From assembly GCA_964354135.1 (NCBI GenBank), contig CAYGZA010000008.1:1-48463 (forward strand): a stretch of DNA of 48,463 nucleotides. Reading direction: 5' to 3'. Positions 8,937 through 14,555 of this stretch are shown piece after piece; position 1 is the stretch's first letter; each line of letters starts with the position of its first letter. The position numbers and the translations under genes were made by a program. The stretch comes from CAYGZA01 sp964354135. Lineage in GTDB: Bacteria > Planctomycetota > Planctomycetia > Pirellulales > Thermoguttaceae. The notes beneath the pieces were generated by a model. The model worked only from the letters and a program-made list of their open reading frames with translations, searched no databases and was not told where the DNA came from.

Positions 8937-9064
8937 CACCACGGAGACACGGAGCACACGGAGAAGCCCTATGGAGCAGGAGTACTTCCATTTGCTGCGG
9001 TCGGCTGAATGCGCAGGGGAATCTCTTCAAGCTCCCCCTGTGTGTCCTCCGTGTCTCTGTGGTG
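8937..9064. repeat. Inverted CACGGAG-type repeat pair
   Basis: The left arm (8937-8963) runs CACCACGGAGACACGGAG and onward. The right arm (9038-9064) is its inexact reverse complement, ending TCTCTGTGGTG. About 74 bases separate them. The pair fills the gap between the convergent radical SAM and mnmE genes and could form a long hairpin. A single related half-copy lies at 18361-18380. Confidence 0.75.
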
Positions 9065-9079
9065 AATCCCTCTTCGTCG

Positions 9080-10558
9080 TTACTTCCCGACGCAGAATCG
9101 GCTGAAGACCCGCTCCAGCACGTCCTCAGTGTAAACCGCGCCGACCACTTTGCCCAGCTCGTCGAGGGCGAGGCGCACCTCGGCCGCAACGAGCTCTTCG
9201 CCGGCCAACACTCCCCGAGCACGCCCCAGGGACTCGGCGGCCAGGCGCAGCGATTCGGCGCACCGGACCGCCGTGCCCGCCACGACCTCGCCCTCAACAC
9301 CCCGCCCGGCCAGCACCGCCGCGGCAATCCGCTCCCTGAGCGGCCCGATTCCCTCTCCGGTGACGCTGCTGGTGGCAATCGCGGTTTCCGGCCATCCCGG
9401 CGGCATTTGTCCGCCTGGGAGGGCGAACCTCCCGCTGAGCCTCCCCGATTCCCCTGGGGCTTTCGGCTCGGCAGGAGCCTCGTTCTCCCGTTCCGCGGTC
9501 ATCGACTCACGTGGCCAAGACAGGTCGCACTTGGTCAGCACCACGAGTTGCCCCCCGACGCCGTGTGCAAGTTGGGCCTCTTCCCAGGCGTTGAGCGGCC
9601 GGGTCGATTCGAGGCAGAGCAAGCGGACCTGCGCCAAGCGGGCCTGCTCCGAGGCCGCCTCTTGCGCAGCTTGTCGGACGGAGCCCTCCGTAGCCGCGGC
9701 CGCCGGTTCGAGACCCGCCGTGTCCACCAGCAGACAGCGTACCCCGCCATCCAAATTGAGTTCCGCAGTCAGGTAGTCCCGCGTGGTCCCGGGGTGTTCG
9801 GAAACCAGGGCCCCCGTCCTTTCCAGCAGGGCATTGAACAGACTGCTCTTCCCGGTGTTCGGCCAGCCGACGAGCACCACGCGGACCAAGTCGGCCATTT
9901 CTTGACGCGACGCCATCTGACGCGCCAGCCGGTCGACCGCGTCGGCGGCTTCGGTCAATTGCCGGTCCAGGTCCCCCGCGGTGAGGAACGGGAGGTCTTC
10001 GTCGGCGAAGTCGAAGCCAGCCTCCAGATGGGCCAAGAGATCGAGGAGCTTGCCGCGGAGACGTCGCAGCGGCCCGGCCAATCCGCCGGCGAGTTGGCCA
10101 AGCGCCACCTCCAACTGCTGCGGGCCGGCGGCGTCGATCACGCCCAACACGGCTTCGGCCTGGGTCAGGTCCAATCGCCCGGCCAAGAAGGCCCGCAGCG
10201 TGAACTCGCCCGGCAGGGCCGGCCGCGCGCCGGCAGCACACAGGGTTCGGAGAGCGGCCTCCAAGAGCGGGGGGGAACCGAGCGTGTGCAGCTCGGCCAC
10301 CGGCTGACCGGTATAGCTGCGGCCGGTCGGCCAGAGGAACAGCTCGCAAGGAAGCGGCGCCGCCACGTCCGGCAGATGGAGCACCCCGGGAACCGCGGTG
10401 GGAACGCGAATCTCCGCGAGCGCCCGCGGGGGCTCGGCCTGAAAGACCCGCTCCACGCAGGCCCGTACGTCCGCGCCGCTGAGCCGCAGAATGCCTCGGG
10501 CTGCGCCCCCAGGAGGCGAGGCGACCGCGGCGATCGTGTCGTCCAGGCAGTAAGACAT
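9080..10558 (-). CDS. mnmE: tRNA modification GTPase MnmE with in-frame repeat insertion
   Basis: This 492-aa protein works with MnmG to install the cmnm5 group at U34 of tRNAs. The N-terminal formyl-THF-binding domain opens with DDTIAAVASPPGGAARGILR. The G domain has GWPNTGKSS (about 229-237), DTAGLE and the G4 motif TKCD (about 340-343; NKxD is usual), then SSVTGEG. The protein ends with the catalytic CVGK. Typical length is 450-465 aa. The excess is explained by about 45 residues between G4 and G5, containing ENEAPAEPK and SGRFALPGGQ, encoded by two inverted GEAPAEP-type repeats. Start at ATG 10558 (MSYCLDD) chosen from family alignment; the ribosome site is weak. Confidence 0.95.
   Translation of the reverse strand: MSYCLDDTIAAVASPPGGAARGILRLSGADVRACVERVFQAEPPRALAEIRVPTAVPGVLHLPDVAAPLPCELFLWPTGRSYTGQPVAELHTLGSPPLLEAALRTLCAAGARPALPGEFTLRAFLAGRLDLTQAEAVLGVIDAAGPQQLEVALGQLAGGLAGPLRRLRGKLLDLLAHLEAGFDFADEDLPFLTAGDLDRQLTEAADAVDRLARQMASRQEMADLVRVVLVGWPNTGKSSLFNALLERTGALVSEHPGTTRDYLTAELNLDGGVRCLLVDTAGLEPAAAATEGSVRQAAQEAASEQARLAQVRLLCLESTRPLNAWEEAQLAHGVGGQLVVLTKCDLSWPRESMTAERENEAPAEPKAPGESGRLSGRFALPGGQMPPGWPETAIATSSVTGEGIGPLRERIAAAVLAGRGVEGEVVAGTAVRCAESLRLAAESLGRARGVLAGEELVAAEVRLALDELGKVVGAVYTEDVLERVFSRFCVGK
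9417..9489. repeat. Inverted GEAPAEP-type repeat pair inside mnmE
   Basis: Copy 2 (9417-9441, plus) begins GGGAGGGCGAACC and ends TGAGCC. Copy 3 (9465-9489, inverted) begins GGCTCGGCAGGAGCC and ends TTCTCCC. They are inexact reverse complements with a 23-base loop. Read on the minus strand they are in frame with mnmE, so the gene is not broken. Confidence 0.85.
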
Positions 10559-10991
10559 GCTGCGGAGTCCGGCAGGATGGAGAGGTGCCGTTGCGTCGAG
10601 GCCCTTGCCCAAGGCGCGTCCGGGGCGAGACCGTAGGGCCTTCCCGAGACTGTAGCAGCGAAACCCGCGGGATCAAGCTCCCAGGCGCGATGTTCCGCCG
10701 CCTCGCCCTCCCGGGTCATCCCTCACGTCGTCCCCGAATCCGAAGAGGTTGTCTGGCATGACGTGGCCCGGGTCCCCGGTTTGGGGGTGCGAAGTTGGGA
10801 AAATCGCACGGGACTTGCCGTGGCGCGTCGACACGGCCTGGACCCCACCGTATACTAGAAACGCAAAATGGGTCTCCTCCGCAGCGGCCCGCGCTCACGC
10901 CTGAGCCGACCGGGTTTTCCGCAAGTAAGCTCCGGGGAGTCCGCACAATGGTTGCACTCAGAAGGGTCACTCGAACAACAGGAGCCACGGG
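10559..10991. other. Intergenic region between divergent mnmE and cytochrome genes
   Basis: About 430 bases with no gene. It holds the clear promoter at 10828-10856 for the rightward cytochrome gene. A promoter for mnmE on the other strand is expected but I cannot point to one. Confidence 0.6.
10828..10856 (+). promoter_or_regulatory. Sigma-70-like promoter for the YVTN cytochrome gene
   Basis: TCGACA at 10828-10833 and TATACT at 10851-10856 with a 17-base spacer; each hexamer matches consensus at five of six positions. The leader to the ATG at 10992 would be about 130 bases, long enough for leader control, though no known riboswitch is apparent. Confidence 0.65.
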
Positions 10992-12908
10992 ATGATACGC
11001 AGGTTTGGGATGGCGGTCTTCGCTCTGGCGATTGGGGGCTTGTACGCGGGCACCGGGCTGGCCCAGCCGGGGAAATACCTGGGCCCCACGGCGGTTGTGG
11101 CCGCCAAAGACGGCGCGAGCCTGTTCGTGATGAACGTGGACGCCAGGCAGGTGGCCGTGGTCGAGATCGCCGGCGGCAAGGTCGCGCGGACGATCGCCTT
11201 GCCGGCGGAGCCGACCGGCATGGCCCTCAGCCCCGACGGCGCCAAGCTCTACGTTACCTGTGCCGCGCCGCAGGGGACGGTTTCCGTCGTGGAAGTTGCC
11301 TCCGGCCAGATCAGTGCGACCATCCCCGCCGGGCACACCCCCGGGGCGCCGGTGCCGAGCCCCGACGGCAAGCGGCTCTACGTCTCGAACCGCTTCAACA
11401 ACGACGTGTCGGTCATCGACTTGGAGGCCAAGAAAGAGGTGGCCCGGGTGCCCGCCGTGCGCGAGCCGATCGCCGCCGCGATTACCCCGGACGGCAAGAC
11501 CCTGCTGGTCGCCAACCTCGTGCCGAATGACCGCTCCGACGGCTTCGACGTGGCCTCCATGGTCACGCTGGTCGACACGGCCACGAACCAGACCTCGGCG
11601 ATCCGGCTCCCCAACGGCAGCTCGAGCCTGCGGGGGATCTGCACCTCGCCCGACGGGAAGCACGCCTACGTGGCCCACATCCTTGCCCGCTACCAGATGC
11701 CCACCACCCAACTGGAGCGCGGCTGGATGAACACCAACGCCCTGAGCATCCTGGACGTCGCGGCCAAGAAGCTCGTCAACGCGGTGCTTCTGGACGACGT
11801 CGACCTCGGGGCCGCCAACCCTTGGGGCGTCGCCACGACCGCCGACGGCAAGCAGGTCTGCGTGGCCCACGCCGGGACCCACGAGCTGAGCGTCATCGAC
11901 GTGCCGGGCGTCATGGAGAAGCTCTCCAAGATTCCCGTTCAGCCGAAGCCCTACGAGCCGGGCAAGCCCTACGACGACCGCGGGTCGTTCTCTTCGCCCA
12001 CCCAGGCCGACGTGCCCAACGACCTGGCCTTCCTGGTCGACCTGCGGCGGCGGATCAAGCTCCAGGCCACGAGCCCCTGGTCCGTCACTCCGACCGGGCC
12101 GATGGTCAATGGGCCGCGAGGCCTGGCCGTCGTCGGCTCGAAGGCCTACGTGGCCCTGTATTTCAGCGACAATCTGGCCGTGGTGGACCTGAGCCCCAAA
12201 CCCGAGAAGCTGGTCTCCTGGATCCCGCTCGGCCCCGAGCCGAAGTTGACCGTGCAGCGCCGCGGCCAGGTGTTCTTCCACGACGCCGACCTCTGCTTCC
12301 AGCACTGGCAGAGCTGCTCGAGTTGCCATCCGGACGCCCGGGTCGACGGGCTGAACTGGGACCTCTTGAACGACGGACTGGGCACCCCCAAGAACAACAA
12401 GAGCATGCTCCTGGTCCACAAGACCCCGCCCTCGATGTCGGAGGGGGTCCGCGCGACCGCGGAGCTGGCCGTCCGCTCCGGGATCACGCACATCCAGTTC
12501 GCCGTCCGGCCCGAAGAGGACGCCGTGGCCATCGACGAGTACCTGAAGGCCCTGACGCCGGTCCCCAGCCCCTATCTGGTGAACGGCCAGCTCGGCGAGT
12601 CGGCCAAGCGGGGCAGGGAGTTGTTCTTCAGCGAGCGGGTCGGCTGCGGCATCTGCCATCCCGAGCCGCTGTACACCGATCTCATGATGCACGACGTGGA
12701 ATCCAAGGGCCAGTACGACCGGCGGGTCGATTTCGACACGCCCACCTTGATTGAATGCTGGCGGACGGCCCCCTACATGCACGACGGCCGCTACGTGACC
12801 ATCAAGGAGATCATCAAGGACGGCAAGCACGGCCGCAAACACGGCGCGGTCGAGAGACTCACCGAGCAGGAAATCAACGACCTGGTCCAGTTCGTGCTGT
12901 CGCTCTAG
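10992..12908 (+). CDS. Secreted di-haem c-type cytochrome with YVTN beta-propeller
   Basis: A 638-aa exported protein (signal peptide ending near GLAQ). Residues ~30-420 form a YVTN-type propeller with repeated SPDGAKLYV, SPDGKRLYVSN and TPDGKTLLVAN motifs. Two CxxCH haem c motifs follow: CSSCH at about 440 and CGICH at about 551. The tail, with TPTLIECWRTAPYMHDGRY, is typical of the MauG/cytochrome c peroxidase-like domain. It probably acts in the periplasm as an electron-transfer protein or peroxidase-like oxidase; the substrate is unknown. AGGAG lies eight bases before the ATG. Planctomycetes commonly carry such proteins. Confidence 0.85.
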   Translation: MIRRFGMAVFALAIGGLYAGTGLAQPGKYLGPTAVVAAKDGASLFVMNVDARQVAVVEIAGGKVARTIALPAEPTGMALSPDGAKLYVTCAAPQGTVSVVEVASGQISATIPAGHTPGAPVPSPDGKRLYVSNRFNNDVSVIDLEAKKEVARVPAVREPIAAAITPDGKTLLVANLVPNDRSDGFDVASMVTLVDTATNQTSAIRLPNGSSSLRGICTSPDGKHAYVAHILARYQMPTTQLERGWMNTNALSILDVAAKKLVNAVLLDDVDLGAANPWGVATTADGKQVCVAHAGTHELSVIDVPGVMEKLSKIPVQPKPYEPGKPYDDRGSFSSPTQADVPNDLAFLVDLRRRIKLQATSPWSVTPTGPMVNGPRGLAVVGSKAYVALYFSDNLAVVDLSPKPEKLVSWIPLGPEPKLTVQRRGQVFFHDADLCFQHWQSCSSCHPDARVDGLNWDLLNDGLGTPKNNKSMLLVHKTPPSMSEGVRATAELAVRSGITHIQFAVRPEEDAVAIDEYLKALTPVPSPYLVNGQLGESAKRGRELFFSERVGCGICHPEPLYTDLMMHDVESKGQYDRRVDFDTPTLIECWRTAPYMHDGRYVTIKEIIKDGKHGRKHGAVERLTEQEINDLVQFVLSL

Positions 12909-12923
12909 CGCGCCGGACCCCCC

Positions 12924-12956
12924 AGACTTCCGAAGTCTTGAAGACTTCGGAAGTCT
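12924..12956 (+). repeat. REP palindrome, copy 1
   Basis: A 33-bp unit starting AGACTTC-C-GAAGTCT, with centre TTGAA. It lies 15 bases after the cytochrome stop codon and 18 bases before the RAYT stop codon. Confidence 0.9.
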
Positions 12957-12974
12957 CAGTGCGGTCTGCGTGTG

Positions 12975-13571
12975 TCAATCATTGAACAACAGGTGGGCGA
13001 TCTTCTCGCGGTCTGCGGCCTGATAACTCTCCACGAAGACCCGATATCGTTGCCGGGCCTTGCCCAAGTCGGCTTTCGTGGTGACGAAGGCGTCCAACAC
13101 CGCCTGCGGCTGAGGGAGGGTGCCCGCTCGCAGGCCAACGAACTCCCGATAACTGGAGAACTCCCAATCCTCTGCGCGCACTACGAGGCGGGCCCGCACG
13201 GGATTGAGGTGAAGATACCGCGATAGGTGGAGCAAGTACTCGTCGCAGTTCACGAGGCTTGCCTGAAACGCACCCTGAAACAGCGAGCCCACGCGGTCGA
13301 ACCGCTTGTTGATGGCCTTGACATAGGAGATGCCAAAACGCTGCATCGCGGAGGATAGGTTGTCCGACAGTGCTTGCACGAGCACGTGGTAATGGTTCGG
13401 CATGAGCACGTAGGCAATCACCCGCGCCTCCGAATCGGCCACGTAGCGGCGGAACTGCCGCACGAAGAAGCCATAACTCGCGGGCTCCAGGCAGATCGGT
13501 CGGCGATTGTGCCCTCGATTGTAAAGATGGTAGAACTCGCCGGCGACGAGCGGCACTGCGCGGCGAGACAT
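12975..13571 (-). CDS. REP-associated tyrosine transposase (RAYT, Y1 HUH family)
   Basis: A 198-aa protein of the TnpA-REP group, single-strand DNA nucleases related to IS200/IS605 transposases. Visible family motifs are FYHLYNRGHN (13-22), the HUH pair H60-Y-H62 in VLMPNHYHVLV, and RYLHLNPVRA (118-127). The nucleophile is likely one of the tyrosines at 112 or 119. Start ATG at 13571 has AAGGAGG about eight bases upstream; an earlier start would read through the repeat. The gene is full length and looks intact. Copies of the flanking palindrome elsewhere in the window are its probable substrates (established for RAYTs in general, inferred here). Confidence 0.92.
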   Translation of the reverse strand: MSRRAVPLVAGEFYHLYNRGHNRRPICLEPASYGFFVRQFRRYVADSEARVIAYVLMPNHYHVLVQALSDNLSSAMQRFGISYVKAINKRFDRVGSLFQGAFQASLVNCDEYLLHLSRYLHLNPVRARLVVRAEDWEFSSYREFVGLRAGTLPQPQAVLDAFVTTKADLGKARQRYRVFVESYQAADREKIAHLLFND

Positions 13572-13597
13572 GACGAAAGCCTCCTTACAGCACTCAC

Positions 13598-13630
13598 AGA
13601 CTTCCGAAGTCTTCAAGACTTCGGAAGTCT
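13598..13630 (-). repeat. REP palindrome, copy 2
   Basis: A 33-bp unit, the reverse complement of copy 1 (centre TTCAA on the plus strand). Its right edge supplies two bases of the TAG stop codon of the next gene (13629-13631). Confidence 0.9.
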
Positions 13631-14399
13631 AGCGGAATGGGTAGCTGGCAAACCTCACGGGTTGCTGACAGAGATCGGACCAGTTGAACCCATAGCATTC
13701 GTGGGGAGGCCAGTTTGAGGATGGCTTCACCCCGAAGATTGAGTCCGTGTGTGAGAACCAGCCGTTGTCGGTCTCGTATATGCCCTCCGAAACGTGTGCG
13801 CGAAAGCACAGGAGGTAGAACTGCGAGAACAAGACGGCGAGAACGGCAGAGACTGCGAGAAGCACGTTTTCCAGGGTCGCCAGATCGAAGCAGGCGCTAC
13901 GATTATGTTTCACTTCATTGTAATCCTGATACCAGACTAAGGACTTGCCAGTCGTCCAACCCTCGAACGGCTTCAGCACCCTGCACCCGTCGCGCCAAAT
14001 GGGAATGCGCAAGTGGTAGTCCGACAAACGACTGCTCACGTCTACCTTGGAGTAGTCGTCCATCGTCCAGTTGCCACATTTCTGGTAGTCGTTTGCCTTT
14101 AAGATGCCTTTGCAGTTGGCCTCAAACTCCGTGCTCGCACGCAGAAGAAGCTCATAGAGGCGATGCGAATACGTCTTCAAGTTTGCGTCAGCGGGCTCCA
14201 CAAACTCAAGAAGCCGAACAAGGTCCCCCTCGATGACCTTGTAAGCCCGAACCAGACTGACGCGATCTGGAGCATACTCGGGATGCTCGAAGTAGTCGTC
14301 CTGCCCAGGGGGTCTCCCTGGGGGCCTGTATTCCCCCGATTCGGAAAACGGCCGTATGATTCGCCGAAAGGGTTTGGCGAGGTACTGGGGCTGCGTCAT
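13629..14399 (-). CDS. Hypothetical protein with one transmembrane segment
   Basis: I do not recognise this 256-aa protein. It begins MTQPQYLAKPFRRIIRPFSE, has a soluble charged middle with several aromatic residues (DYHLRIPIWRDG, WYQDYNEVKHNR), and one hydrophobic helix near residues 179-200 (VLLAVSAVLAVLFSQFYLL) followed by a Trp/Cys-rich tail. Start chosen at ATG 14399, with AGAGAG upstream. It is enclosed by REP copies 2 and 3. Base composition looks more A/T-rich than in neighbouring genes, hinting at transfer. The middle segment YNEVKHNR resembles motifs of Abi/HEPN-like proteins, but this is only a hint. Confidence 0.6.
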   Translation of the reverse strand: MTQPQYLAKPFRRIIRPFSESGEYRPPGRPPGQDDYFEHPEYAPDRVSLVRAYKVIEGDLVRLLEFVEPADANLKTYSHRLYELLLRASTEFEANCKGILKANDYQKCGNWTMDDYSKVDVSSRLSDYHLRIPIWRDGCRVLKPFEGWTTGKSLVWYQDYNEVKHNRSACFDLATLENVLLAVSAVLAVLFSQFYLLCFRAHVSEGIYETDNGWFSHTDSIFGVKPSSNWPPHECYGFNWSDLCQQPVRFASYPFR

Positions 14400-14520
14400 G
14401 CTCGCGGCTCTCTTTCTGCGTGACAAATGGACGCGCAGTGTCAACTTGTCCCGTCTATTCGTATCGCCGTGAGTGTCTCCCAGCCCCATTCTCAGGTCAA
14501 GTGGGATATACTCAGAAGTC

Positions 14521-14553
14521 AGACTTCCGAAGTCTTCAAGACTTCGGAAGTCT
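14521..14553 (-). repeat. REP palindrome, copy 3
   Basis: A 33-bp unit with centre TTCAA, same orientation as copy 2 and identical to it. It ends 2 bases before the stop codon of the large secreted protein gene at 14556. Confidence 0.9.
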
Positions 14554-14555
14554 CT

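Larger units (their letters stand above)
12924..13630 (-). mobile_element. REP-associated transposase unit bounded by inverted REP copies
   Basis: A compact 707-bp unit: the RAYT gene with one 33-bp palindromic repeat at each end (12924-12956 and 13598-13630). The two copies differ only at the centre, TTGAA against TTCAA, so they lie in opposite orientation. This is the arrangement expected of a REPtron. No target-site duplication was identified. Confidence 0.8.

Noticed and set aside
8390..10636. A 748-codon open frame on the plus strand across mnmE
   Set aside because: It is antisense to mnmE and out of frame with the radical SAM gene; its product is Arg/Pro/Gly rich with no domain. It is a by-product of high GC.
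10716..12842. A 708-codon open frame opposite the cytochrome gene
   Set aside because: It mirrors the cytochrome on the other strand and has the composition of an antisense frame with no recognisable family.
13571..13616. Earlier start for the RAYT inside the REP copy
   Set aside because: It would add residues encoded by the palindrome; the ATG at 13571 has a strong AAGGAGG site.
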